Positions 24,042 through 32,697 of a DNA stretch of 40,831 bases are shown here, one piece after another (position 1 is the stretch's first letter; every line of letters starts with the position of its first letter). The stretch comes from Fulvivirga sp. Its GTDB lineage: Bacteria; Bacteroidota; Bacteroidia; Cytophagales; Cyclobacteriaceae. The notes beneath the pieces were generated by a model. It had not been told where the DNA came from. It made no database searches and saw nothing but the letters and a program-made list of their open reading frames with translations. The stretch covers positions 1-40,831 of the forward strand of contig JANQLQ010000222.1 of assembly GCA_028280565.1 (NCBI GenBank), read 5' to 3'. The position numbers were made by a program, and so were the translations under genes.

Positions 24042-24530
24042 ATGAACCAGCAATTATTAATGCAGGCCCTGGACTGTGACAATGAACAAGCGATCTTAGA
24101 GGGTTTCATGGACCGCTACCAGGTGTCCTACCAAGAGGCAGAAGATATTTTCAAAGAGACAAAAAAGTGGCTATGGCTTGCTTCCCAAAGCGAAGTTACT
24201 GGTATCCCTGTATTTATTGATAAACCCCTGATGATCATCGATGAGATGTGGCATACTTTTATCCTGCACACCCGGTCATATTATAACTTTTGCCTTACGC
24301 ATTTCCAAAAATTGGTCCACCATAACCCTACGTCTCCCAAGGAAAAAGAAGAACGGCGAGACGAGTTTCTTAAAAATCCAACAGGTGCTATAAAAAAGCA
24401 TGAAGAGCAATTACGAACCCAATACAATCTAATTTATGATAATTTGGGTCCAGAAACCCTGTTAAAATGGTATGACACAATGGCTCAAAAGTATACACCT
24501 GAATACATCCGGTCCATTAAAAAATATTAA
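24042..24530 (+). CDS. DUF1399/GRDP-like protein
   Basis: A 162-residue soluble protein. Its hallmark is IDEMWHTFILHTRSYYNFC (about 65-83), matching the 'D-x-W-H-x-h-x-x-x-Y-x-x-x-C' core of the glycine-rich-domain-protein (GRDP, DUF1399) family. Upstream lies ALDCDNEQAILEGFMDRY and AEDIFKETKKWLWLASQ, and downstream LVHHNP and a charged helical tail. No enzyme motif beyond the conserved His and Cys was recognised. It follows the peptide gene by 71 bases with a hairpin in between, so it is probably co-transcribed at a lower level. It could process, bind or confer immunity to the peptide; this is inference. Confidence 0.7.
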   Translation: MNQQLLMQALDCDNEQAILEGFMDRYQVSYQEAEDIFKETKKWLWLASQSEVTGIPVFIDKPLMIIDEMWHTFILHTRSYYNFCLTHFQKLVHHNPTSPKEKEERRDEFLKNPTGAIKKHEEQLRTQYNLIYDNLGPETLLKWYDTMAQKYTPEYIRSIKKY

Positions 24531-24565
24531 TAAGCGCACTGCAATTCACAGGCATTCTTTTCTAT

Positions 24566-24587
24566 ATAGCTCAAGGAAAGCTATTTT
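24566..24587 (+). terminator. weak hairpin after the DUF1399-like gene
   Basis: ATAGCT (24566-24571) pairs with AGCTAT (24579-24584) around a 7-base loop and is followed by TTTT (24584-24587). The stem is short and AT-rich, so read-through to the kinase gene at 24615 is likely. Confidence 0.35.
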
Positions 24588-24614
24588 AGAGCATTGGGAA
24601 ACAGCCTGTTCCAT

Positions 24615-27600
24615 ATGCTCAAGATCTTCTCTGCAGCTTGCTTGCTTTTCACGTCTCACTTGGTAGTGGCACAGGAGCAGGGAGACTACTTTATCTCTAA
24701 CTTCTATCGATCGGATTACGACGCTTCTTTCTCAAATTTCGGGGTGTTACAAGCGAGCAACGGTCTCATTTATGTGGCCAATTTCGATGGAGTATTAGAA
24801 TATGACGGCCAAGAGTGGAGGCGTTATCCCATTGCCAATAACTCGGTGGTTTTGAGTATTGCTGATCATAAAGGTACGATATATGCCGGTGCATTGAAGG
24901 AATTCGGCTACTTCAAACCTAACCCTGCCGGTCACCTTACCTATCATTCCCTGTCTTCAAAGGTTTCCGAAACGACTCGTTTTAATGCGGTGAGAGCCAT
25001 AATCTCTACCCCAGGGGGAGTTTATTTTTTTTCTGGCGAGGCGATCTTCTTGTTTAACGATCAGCACGAACTCGTGCAGGTTTGGGAGGCGGGGGAGCAT
25101 AAATTTTACTTCTCACTGATCCAGCAGGAAGGTAAGTTTTACTGCCTAAGAGAAAAGTATGGCTTGGTAGAACTCAATGAAAGTACGCAAAGTTTACTTC
25201 CCCCGGAACAGGTAGAATCATGGAGTGCCATGACTTTTATCGATAAAATGGAAGGTGATTATGTCATTGGTACCCTTTCCAAGGGCATATATCGATGGGA
25301 TGGCCAAAGAATCCATGAACTCCAAACCCCGCTATCGGTATACGGCTCAAAAAATTTCCTTTCTGCGGGTCGTACTTTCAATGAGCATCTACAGGCTTTT
25401 GGTACGTTCAAGGGAGGTATTGTGGTCAGTGATAGTAGCTTCAGGCTATCCGCTATTATTGACAAGCAAGGCGGACTTCAAAGCGAAAACATAAAGGACC
25501 TTTATTTTGATCATCAAGGAGGGTTATGGGCAGCCATGCAGGAGGGAGTAGCACGGGTGGAGATCAATTCCCCTTGGACCCAGTGGCAAAGAGAACTAGA
25601 TTTCAAAGGTGTGCCATGGGATCTTGCAATATCAAACGGGGTATTTTACCTAGCCACATCAGAAGGACTATATTACAAAGACGGAATGGCGTTCAGGAAG
25701 GTAGAAGGGATAGACAGTAAGGTTTGGTCGCTATCCAATATTCACAACTACAAGGGTGACGAAGAGGTTTTACTGGTTGGCACCAATGACGGCTTGTTCG
25801 AGGTACGGGATAATAGTTCTAAAGAGATTTTCAATTTCCCAATTGTAAATAAGCTTTCGCGAAACACAAATATGGATTCTTTGGTGATCGTCGGTCACCG
25901 GTATGGCTTGAGTGCTGTAGGTTATGATAAAAACGGGGATTACTTTCAACGCGACTTGGCAGAGATATTGAATAACACGTACCAAGACATGTTGTTAGAT
26001 CCCCATGGTGTTCTTTGGGCTACTTCTAAGTTCATTGGTGTGTACAGGGTAACTGGTATTCATGGCCAGTCCGCGGAAACAAGCCTCTTTACCACGGAAC
26101 ATGGTCTGCCCGATGTTAACAAGTGGAATATCCACTACCAGGGAGATACGGTACGGTTTGCTAGTGATGATGGGGTATATTTTTTTGATGATCATACTTC
26201 AGCAGATTCTGCAAAGTTTAAAAGAGACACTACCTTCAGCCGGGAGCGGACACTTTTCACCCAGTTGGCCAATGGGGCTTACAAGATAGCAGGTGGCGCT
26301 AGTACTTTCGGTCTTACGGATGCGTGGCTACCCTACCGGCGGCTCCCGGAAATGGAGATCATGAAGGTGTACCCGGGTGAGGATGATATCCTGTGGGTGG
26401 CAGGCTCGGATGGGCTCTTCCGTTTTGATGGAAACATTCACCAGGACTATGGGCAGTCCTTTTATACACTGATCAGGAAAATCACCACCAGTGATTCTTT
26501 GCTGTTCAATGGTGCTACCACTGTGGATCATTTTAGCCAGGACTCCTCAACGGTTTTGCCGTATGTTGAAGCCCCTGTAGAACTCACTTACAGTTTTAAC
26601 AACGTACGGTTTGAATTTGCTGCTACTAACTACGAAATGCCCTGGAAAAATACCTACAGTTATTACCTCGAAAATAATGACAAGCAATGGTCTGCCTGGA
26701 CTCCCGAAAGCCGGAAGGAATACAATAACTTATCGCCGGGTGAATATACGTTTCATGTAAAATCAAAGAATGCTTACGATACGGAAGGTAGCATGGTGCA
26801 TTATTCTTTCATCATTTTACCTCCTTGGTACGAGACCAATTGGGCAAAAGCCCTATTCGCGGGGCTGGCAATCTTGGGCGTTTGGTTCATTGTAATGGGT
26901 TATTCTTATCGTGTACGTATGCAGAGAAGAAGGTTGAAGCTTATCGTAGCGGACAGGACGTTTGAAGTGATGTCACAAAAGAAAGAAATTGAACAGCAAA
27001 ATGCCCTGCTGAAAAAGCAAAACGCCGAGATATCACATCAAAAAGAAGACATAGAACTTAAAAACCATCTGCTCAATGAATCTCAAACCAAGGTGCTGGT
27101 CATCAACCGGGAGCTAAAAGAGTTGAACCTGTCGTTAGAGAAGAAAATTGATGATCGTACGTCCAAGATAAAAGCCACGCTCAAAAAGTTACAACAGATC
27201 AACCAAGAGCTGGACACCTTCATCTACCGGGCCTCGCATGATCTGAAGGGGCCCATCAGCCGTATCCATGGGCTTACGGCACTGGCAAAATTACAAACCC
27301 TCGATGGCCCGAATGCCAGGTATTTTAACCTCATACAGGACACCACCCGCGAAATGGAGATGTTGCTCTCCAAACTTATCCAGGTCCATGAAATATTGAA
27401 CTTGGAGGTGTGCAAAGAAGAGGTGGATATCCCATCTTTACTCCACGAGATCCGCGAATCGGTCAAGTTCCTGGATAAAAGTAAGGATACAAAATATTCT
27501 TTTGAGCTGGATGAGCAGGTGACGTTATTCACAGACCGGTACTTGATCAGTATTATCTTTAAGAACTTGGTGGATAATGCACTCACCTTCAAGAACCCTA

Positions 27601-27866
27601 CCCGCAAGGTGCCGCACGAAGTGAAGGTGACCACATGCAAAAGCAACGGGACCTTCGTGTTCAAGGTCTTCGATACCGGGATCGGGATAGATCCCCTGCA
27701 TTTTGAAAAGATCTATACCATGTTTTTCAAAGGCTCAAACCTTTCTAAGGGTAATGGGCTTGGGCTGTATTTAGTAAAACTGGCCAGCGATAAGCTCGGT
27801 GCTACGGTAGAAATGACGAGTAAAAAAGGAGAGTTTTCCGAATTTACGGTGCGTATCCCTACCTGA
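24615..27866 (+). CDS. Reg_prop/Y_Y_Y periplasmic-sensor histidine kinase
   Basis: The start is the ATG at 24615, which gives a clean signal peptide (MLKIFSAACLLFTSHLVVAQ); a TTG at 24594 is less likely. The 1083-residue product has a ~620-residue periplasmic beta-propeller of two-component-regulator propeller repeats (FGVLQASNGLIYVANFDGVL, IADHKGTIYAG), then a Y_Y_Y domain at about 650-735 (YSYYLENNDKQWSAW), TM at about 745-765, a long coiled coil (about 775-860), and a kinase core: SHDLKGPIS with His875, NLVDNAL, DTGIGID and GNGLGLYLV. There is no receiver or HTH, so it is a classical kinase needing a separate regulator, not seen nearby. Such sensors usually bind glycans or peptides. It sits 84 bases after the peptide cassette. 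Confidence 0.88.
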   Translation: MLKIFSAACLLFTSHLVVAQEQGDYFISNFYRSDYDASFSNFGVLQASNGLIYVANFDGVLEYDGQEWRRYPIANNSVVLSIADHKGTIYAGALKEFGYFKPNPAGHLTYHSLSSKVSETTRFNAVRAIISTPGGVYFFSGEAIFLFNDQHELVQVWEAGEHKFYFSLIQQEGKFYCLREKYGLVELNESTQSLLPPEQVESWSAMTFIDKMEGDYVIGTLSKGIYRWDGQRIHELQTPLSVYGSKNFLSAGRTFNEHLQAFGTFKGGIVVSDSSFRLSAIIDKQGGLQSENIKDLYFDHQGGLWAAMQEGVARVEINSPWTQWQRELDFKGVPWDLAISNGVFYLATSEGLYYKDGMAFRKVEGIDSKVWSLSNIHNYKGDEEVLLVGTNDGLFEVRDNSSKEIFNFPIVNKLSRNTNMDSLVIVGHRYGLSAVGYDKNGDYFQRDLAEILNNTYQDMLLDPHGVLWATSKFIGVYRVTGIHGQSAETSLFTTEHGLPDVNKWNIHYQGDTVRFASDDGVYFFDDHTSADSAKFKRDTTFSRERTLFTQLANGAYKIAGGASTFGLTDAWLPYRRLPEMEIMKVYPGEDDILWVAGSDGLFRFDGNIHQDYGQSFYTLIRKITTSDSLLFNGATTVDHFSQDSSTVLPYVEAPVELTYSFNNVRFEFAATNYEMPWKNTYSYYLENNDKQWSAWTPESRKEYNNLSPGEYTFHVKSKNAYDTEGSMVHYSFIILPPWYETNWAKALFAGLAILGVWFIVMGYSYRVRMQRRRLKLIVADRTFEVMSQKKEIEQQNALLKKQNAEISHQKEDIELKNHLLNESQTKVLVINRELKELNLSLEKKIDDRTSKIKATLKKLQQINQELDTFIYRASHDLKGPISRIHGLTALAKLQTLDGPNARYFNLIQDTTREMEMLLSKLIQVHEILNLEVCKEEVDIPSLLHEIRESVKFLDKSKDTKYSFELDEQVTLFTDRYLISIIFKNLVDNALTFKNPTRKVPHEVKVTTCKSNGTFVFKVFDTGIGIDPLHFEKIYTMFFKGSNLSKGNGLGLYLVKLASDKLGATVEMTSKKGEFSEFTVRIPT

Positions 27867-27873
27867 TCGCTTT

Positions 27874-27898
27874 AGGTCCATTTTCTTTTGATGGACCT
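27874..27898. terminator. hairpin after the large kinase
   Basis: AGGTCCAT (27874-27881) pairs with ATGGACCT (27891-27898) around a T-rich 9-base loop. No T-run follows on the plus strand, so termination is uncertain. Confidence 0.45.
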
Positions 27899-27930
27899 GG
27901 GCCCGATATCAAGAAATATTGGGATTGGAG

Positions 27931-28243
27931 CGTTTTGAAAATTAGCTTTGATAGGAAAACGTTTAATTTTGGTAGGTTAAGCTATATTTTTGAGTTTTTT
28001 CGGGTAATGCCAGCCTGGCAACGCGCCGTTTAAACGAGATTTTGTGGTTCTAAGTCCAGTTTTCATTTTCTTTTGCGCACGTAAAAGAAAACGAAACAAA
28101 AGAAAAGGGCGCCAGCAGCCAAGCTCATTTTCCCCGCAAAACGCATTATCTAGCCCCTGTAGGCTGCTTACCCACAGGCCTCAAATGTGCCGCGCTGTTC
28201 CTGGAGGTCTCCCCTTCATACGCTACTTGAATTTTCAATGATG
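27931..28243 (+). repeat. ~300-bp dispersed repeat, copy 2
   Basis: It opens CGTTTTGAAAATTAGCTTTG, matching copy 3 closely. It keeps the TTGTGGTTCTAAG block, the AAAACGAAACAAAAGAAAAG tract, CCCACAGGCCTCAAATGTGC and an end at CAATGATG. The frame 28044-28241 encodes 65 residues beginning MVLSPVFIFFCARKRKRNKR, equivalent to those in copies 1 and 3. Confidence 0.7.
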
Positions 28244-28317
28244 ACCTGGCGTTGAGTTAAGTTTCAAATGACGTACCGGTACAGGCTGGGTTATGTTTGA
28301 AGGTATTGATCAGTGGT

Positions 28318-28371
28318 TAACAGGCAAAAAAATAGAGGGTAACCTACTGCCCTTTGCCAACTGCCGACTTT
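28318..28371. repeat. TGCC heptad array, site 2
   Basis: TGCC occurs at 28348, 28355 and 28362, a 7-base period, preceded by an inverted half (AACAGGCAAAA). It lies about 75 bases after dispersed repeat copy 2, as the other arrays follow copies 1 and 3. Confidence 0.5.
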
Positions 28372-28489
28372 GAGCTTAACGGCCTATAAAGCTTCGCTAC
28401 CAAGGCACAGATGCCCTAAGGTTTACTAAGCATTACCAGGAAAATAACCCCGGATGACGTCAACGTGGTAAATGATCACCAGGCCGAGG

Positions 28490-29026
28490 TCATAAAGCCT
28501 TTTTAAGCCGGTTGGCAAATACTCTTTTTACCTTTTCTACCTTAGGTTTTACCACGAACTGGCAATAGGGTTGATCCCCGTTATTGTTAAAATAGTCCTG
28601 GTGGTAATCTTCTGCCACGTAGAATACGGCCAGTGGGGTGATCTCCGTTACAATAGGATTGTCGAATGCCCCGGAAGCGTCCAATTCTGCCTTGTAATGC
28701 TCGGCTAACTGTTTTTGATCTTCGTTATGATAGAATACGGCTGATCGGTATTGTGTGCCCACATCGGCTCCTTGCTGATTTAAAGTGGTGGGATCATGAC
28801 TTGACCAGAATACTTCCAGTAGTTCTTGGAAGCTGACCACCCCCGGGTCATAGGTGATCTGTGCCACTTCAGCATGACCGGTTCGGCCACCACAAACTTC
28901 CCTGTAGGTAGGGTCTTTTACCTTTCCGCCGGTGTACCCTGAAACCACCTGCTGCACTCCTTCGATCTGCTGAAACACGGCCTCAACACACCAGAAACAC
29001 CCGGCCCCAAACGTAGCTTTTTCCAT
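28490..29026 (-). CDS. msrA: peptide methionine-S-sulfoxide reductase
   Basis: MsrA repairs oxidised methionine (S-sulfoxide) in proteins. The 178-residue product has the catalytic motif GAGCFWCVEAVF (nucleophile Cys10), Glu and Tyr-containing GYTGG, THAEV-like GHAEVAQITYDP and HDPTTLNQQGADVGTQYRS, and a late YHQDYF. A second Cys (Cys154 in PYCQFV) could act in recycling. It has no signal peptide, so it is cytoplasmic. It is a single gene between the big kinase (convergent) and the 7TMR-DISM kinase (same strand, 86-base gap). It matches the peroxide-defence theme of the tpx gene in the same window, though not co-regulated by position. Confidence 0.96.
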   Translation of the reverse strand: MEKATFGAGCFWCVEAVFQQIEGVQQVVSGYTGGKVKDPTYREVCGGRTGHAEVAQITYDPGVVSFQELLEVFWSSHDPTTLNQQGADVGTQYRSAVFYHNEDQKQLAEHYKAELDASGAFDNPIVTEITPLAVFYVAEDYHQDYFNNNGDQPYCQFVVKPKVEKVKRVFANRLKKAL

Positions 29027-29112
29027 AGATTTTTTCCTATTTACACATTAACCATCCTGGTGGGTTTTAGTTCCGCAAACCTCTAAAGAAAACGCATGGA
29101 CACCCGGAACCG

Positions 29113-31527
29113 TTAAGGCATACCCGGGATTTCGATCAAAAACTCCGCGCCTTCTTTGGGCTGTGACCGTACCTCTACCGTTCCTTCTAATTTCTCTACC
29201 GTTTCCTTTACAATGTATAGGCCCAGCCCGGTGCCAGTGAGCCCCTCATGCGCACGATAGAACATGTCGAAGATCTTGTAATGCTGATCCCCGGGTATGC
29301 CAGGGCCGTGATCTTTGATGGATAGTCTGAGTCGATCATCCCCGACTTGGGCCTTGATCTCGATTTTTTTTATCCTGCTACCGAGGCAGCCATACCGGAT
29401 GGCATTGCTTAAAATGTTTCTTAAGATCACTTTTAAGCGAATAGGATCGGTCTTAAAATTACGGTTTTCATTGATATCTACTTCCTTTTCAAGTTCATCA
29501 GCGCCATCAATGTATTTGAGGTCATCGAATACATCGTATACCATATTTTCGAGCTCGATACTTCCGGGTTTTACCTTTATTCGTGAGTTCCTGGAGTAAT
29601 CAATGATATCTTCAATGAATTGGTCTAATCGCACCACTGACTTTTCCATCATTTCATAATACTCTTGCTGAATCGTGGGGTCATTTTCCATCCGTGATAA
29701 AGTGATGAGCCCGAGTACCGAGGCCAATGGGGCTTTGAGATCATGCGAGGCACTGTAAACAAAACTATCCAGCTCGCGGTTGACCTTGGTTAACGTTCGG
29801 TTTTGTTCTTCCAGTTTTTTTTGAGCTTCTACTCTTACGGTTACGTCCTTAGCAAAAAAGGAAATCCCGTTAACTTCCCCGGCCTCGCTAATGGGGTACA
29901 CATGTATTTCGTAGTAATGTTTTTCCCCGGCTAGTTCGTACATATCTTGGTATACTGCCTTTTTGCTGGTCAGCGCCAGTGCATACCGCTTTTCCCAAGT
30001 CTTCTTGATTTTCTCGTCAGGGATGCACTCTAGTAATTTCACTCCTACGGCCAGTTCTAAGTTGTACGCCAGTTTCCATTCTTCCAAAAAGATAGCATTG
30101 AAGTCGATCAGCCGGTAATGTTTATCGACCAACCAGATGGAGTTATCAGAATTGTCCAAAATAGAGCGCAAGTTGATCTCTTTTTTGAAGATGTCCCGGG
30201 TGCGTTCTTTTACTTTTTCTTCCAGCTCCTGGTTCTTTTTCGTGATGATCGCCTGTTTTTCTTTTTCGCGATCCAATGAATTTAGGTAGATCCCGTATAT
30301 CCTAACCCCCAAGCCGTAAGACAATATGGCAATGCAGGAAAGAAAACCGAAATGTATGGCGTACTTTATTAAAAAACCAAATGGCAGTATGCGCAGCAGG
30401 CTCAAAATGAAGATAATTACGAAAAAGCCATAAAGCGTATACGCCACCACGAAAAACGCAGATTGTGGAACTTTACGCTTAACGGCAAGTATACCTCCCG
30501 ACAAAGTAACGCCAAGGGTAAGCAGGCCTATAAAGACTAGGGCATCGTAAGTTGCAGGGAGGTGTAAGAGCGTCACAATGATCACCGAAGCTACGATAGC
30601 CGGGGGCAGCCATTTCAGGAACGTATAAAAGCGGTCGGACCATTGTTTTACTTTAAGAAAATCTGTCATGAACCATAATCCCAGTACATTCAAGGCGGTC
30701 GCTATCGGGATATCCTGGTAGCCTTTGGACCATTCCACGAGGAAAAATAGGTACTGGGAGCTAAAACCATCGGAAGCCCCGGTAAACACGCCCACCAATA
30801 ATGTATAGATCCCTATGAGCAGGAAAGGATTGGAACCGGTGGTGGTAAAGAGCAATACGTTATAAACCACTAAGATCAATAAGATACCATAGAACATACC
30901 GAGGAATACCCGCTCATGCAAGCTTCGGCTCAAAGCTATTTGCACGTCCATGAGCTGCGCCGAGATGGTAATATAGTTGAGTGAGTATACCCTGGCTACA
31001 AACAGCGTTTCACGACGAGGTTCTAATTCGATCAAAAAATTATTCCTATTTCCTTCTACCGCTTTCTTGGAAGGAGCTATCCCGGCCCCGGATTCAAATT
31101 TTTGGAAAGTTCCGTTGGGCAGTTGTTGGTAGAGCTGGATGTTAAAGAGTGCCGGATCCAGGAAGTCCAGCATGAATGTAGCCGGATATTGGAATGTACT
31201 CCTGCATTTGAATTTCAACCAAATAGGAGGAGAACCTGGGGGCAACCTTAGCCCTTCTTCCCCCATGGACCTGAAATGCTTGCCATCGAGTGAAAGTGCC
31301 TCTTGGAGCGTAGCAGACTGCTTTTGGTCTATCCAATACTGCAGGTACCGGTCAATGTTGACCTGGTCGCCCGGGGAACTTATTTCTAGTGTTCCCTGGG
31401 CGGCCAGCTCTGCCAATGGAAATGATAAGGCGAGTAATCCCAGGAAATGTTTTACCCGGAGATCAATCCCCAAAAGAGATCCCTGTACTTTTAGCAGCGC
31501 GGACCAGGAAAGAATCTTTATCCACAT
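29113..31527 (-). CDS. 7TMR-DISM / PAS sensor histidine kinase
   Basis: An 804-residue membrane kinase. The signal sequence (LGLLALSFPLAELAAQG) fits a start either at the ATG 31527, which overlaps pfkA by 65 bases, or at the TTG at 31473, which overlaps by 11 and gives a more normal signal peptide. An extracytoplasmic 7TMR-DISMED2-type domain (about 50-195) precedes seven helices (about 210-410), a coiled coil, a PAS domain (SILDNSDNSIWLVDKHY, about 455-570) and the kinase: SASHDLKAPLAS with His595, NILSNAIRYG, DHGPGIPG and GTGLGLYIVKE. 7TMR-DISM proteins usually bind carbohydrates. It is co-transcribed with pfkA, so a link to carbohydrate status is possible. Confidence 0.9.
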   Translation of the reverse strand: MWIKILSWSALLKVQGSLLGIDLRVKHFLGLLALSFPLAELAAQGTLEISSPGDQVNIDRYLQYWIDQKQSATLQEALSLDGKHFRSMGEEGLRLPPGSPPIWLKFKCRSTFQYPATFMLDFLDPALFNIQLYQQLPNGTFQKFESGAGIAPSKKAVEGNRNNFLIELEPRRETLFVARVYSLNYITISAQLMDVQIALSRSLHERVFLGMFYGILLILVVYNVLLFTTTGSNPFLLIGIYTLLVGVFTGASDGFSSQYLFFLVEWSKGYQDIPIATALNVLGLWFMTDFLKVKQWSDRFYTFLKWLPPAIVASVIIVTLLHLPATYDALVFIGLLTLGVTLSGGILAVKRKVPQSAFFVVAYTLYGFFVIIFILSLLRILPFGFLIKYAIHFGFLSCIAILSYGLGVRIYGIYLNSLDREKEKQAIITKKNQELEEKVKERTRDIFKKEINLRSILDNSDNSIWLVDKHYRLIDFNAIFLEEWKLAYNLELAVGVKLLECIPDEKIKKTWEKRYALALTSKKAVYQDMYELAGEKHYYEIHVYPISEAGEVNGISFFAKDVTVRVEAQKKLEEQNRTLTKVNRELDSFVYSASHDLKAPLASVLGLITLSRMENDPTIQQEYYEMMEKSVVRLDQFIEDIIDYSRNSRIKVKPGSIELENMVYDVFDDLKYIDGADELEKEVDINENRNFKTDPIRLKVILRNILSNAIRYGCLGSRIKKIEIKAQVGDDRLRLSIKDHGPGIPGDQHYKIFDMFYRAHEGLTGTGLGLYIVKETVEKLEGTVEVRSQPKEGAEFLIEIPGMP

Positions 31528-32560
31528 AATGATTGCTGGCAGTAGCCTCCAGCAACGAAACGGAGGTTATTTCGTTATTCCGAAGTGAAACCATTTGACC
31601 AAACTGTTGGTTCAGTACCAATTCAAATGCCTTTACGCCAAACAAGGTAGCGAGTACCCTATCAAACGATACCGGTGTACCCCCTCTTTGCGTATGACCG
31701 AGAACGGCCTCCCTGATATCAGCTTTGCAGCCGGCCGCTTTAAGTTGCTCTGAAAGCTCGTAAGCTACTCCTCCTAAGCGGCGATTTTCATAACCTACCT
31801 CGTCACTTTCACGGCTGACCACGGTACCGTCTTTAGGTTTGGCCCCTTCTGCGATCACTATATTAGCAAAACCGCGGCCCTTTTCATAACGGTGATTGAT
31901 ATGCTCGACAACTTTATTGATATCATAAGGGATTTCTGGGATCAAACACACCTCGGCACCTCCAGCTATCGCTGTATGCAGGGCGATCCAGCCTGCATCA
32001 CGTCCCATGACTTCCATGATCATCACACGGTGATGGCTCTCGGCCGTAGTTACAAGTTTATCAAAGCTATCCGTGGCGATTTGCACAGCGGTACGGAATC
32101 CAAACGTAGAGTCCGTGGCCGAGAGGTCGTTGTCGATGGTCTTTGGCACGCCTACAATATTCAGGCCTTTTTCATATAGCTTTTGAGAAATGCGCTGTGA
32201 GCCATCTCCGCCAATGCTGATCACCGCACCTACTTCCAGGTCTTTGATCTTTTGGATAAGTTCATCGGAGCGGTCTATAATGGTGATAGACCCATCCGCA
32301 TTTTGTATAGGGAAATCAAAGGGATTGCCCTTATTGGTGGTTTTAAGGATCGTTCCTCCTTTTACATGTATGCCTGCGGTGGTTTTATTATTTAGTTTTA
32401 TCAGCTCCGTGGGCTCACGCAGTACCCCATTAAAAGCTTCCATACTACCGATTACTTGCCAATCTCCCTCCTGTTTTGCTCTTTTTACCACTCCTCTGAT
32501 CACGGCATTTAGTCCCGGGCAGTCTCCTCCGCCGGTCAATATCATTACCTTTTTTTTCAT
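31463..32560 (-). CDS. 6-phosphofructokinase (group III type)
   Basis: A 365-residue phosphofructokinase converting fructose-6-phosphate to fructose-1,6-bisphosphate. The start MKKKVMILTGGGDCPGLNAV has the nucleotide-binding GGGDCPG. The phosphoryl-donor motif is GGDGS (117-121), with Gly120 typical of ATP users. The following PKTIDND (139-145) has Lys140, usually seen in pyrophosphate-dependent enzymes. This Gly/Lys pair is the signature of group III (mixed) PFKs, so the donor cannot be called from sequence alone. GRDAGWIALHTA, TQRGG and SFDR substrate motifs are present. It is longer than the ~320-residue PfkA. Its stop overlaps the start of the sensor kinase gene. Confidence 0.9.
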   Translation of the reverse strand: MKKKVMILTGGGDCPGLNAVIRGVVKRAKQEGDWQVIGSMEAFNGVLREPTELIKLNNKTTAGIHVKGGTILKTTNKGNPFDFPIQNADGSITIIDRSDELIQKIKDLEVGAVISIGGDGSQRISQKLYEKGLNIVGVPKTIDNDLSATDSTFGFRTAVQIATDSFDKLVTTAESHHRVMIMEVMGRDAGWIALHTAIAGGAEVCLIPEIPYDINKVVEHINHRYEKGRGFANIVIAEGAKPKDGTVVSRESDEVGYENRRLGGVAYELSEQLKAAGCKADIREAVLGHTQRGGTPVSFDRVLATLFGVKAFELVLNQQFGQMVSLRNNEITSVSLLEATASNHYVDKDSFLVRAAKSTGISFGD

Positions 32561-32697
32561 GGAATCGAGTGTTATTAACTGGTTGAATTTAGTTTATATT
32601 TTTTAAGTTTATCCTATTCATTCGTCGGTATCTTCTTACCGAAACGGGGATTTATTTTTATACTACACCTGCCTTGAAAAATAGAACATTGGGTATG

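Larger units (their letters stand above)
27867..28489. other. intergenic region with dispersed repeat copy 2
   Basis: Between two convergent genes. It holds the hairpin at 27874, repeat copy 2 (27931-28243) and a TGCC heptad array (28318-28371). No gene beyond the repeat's short conserved frame is supported. Confidence 0.6.
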
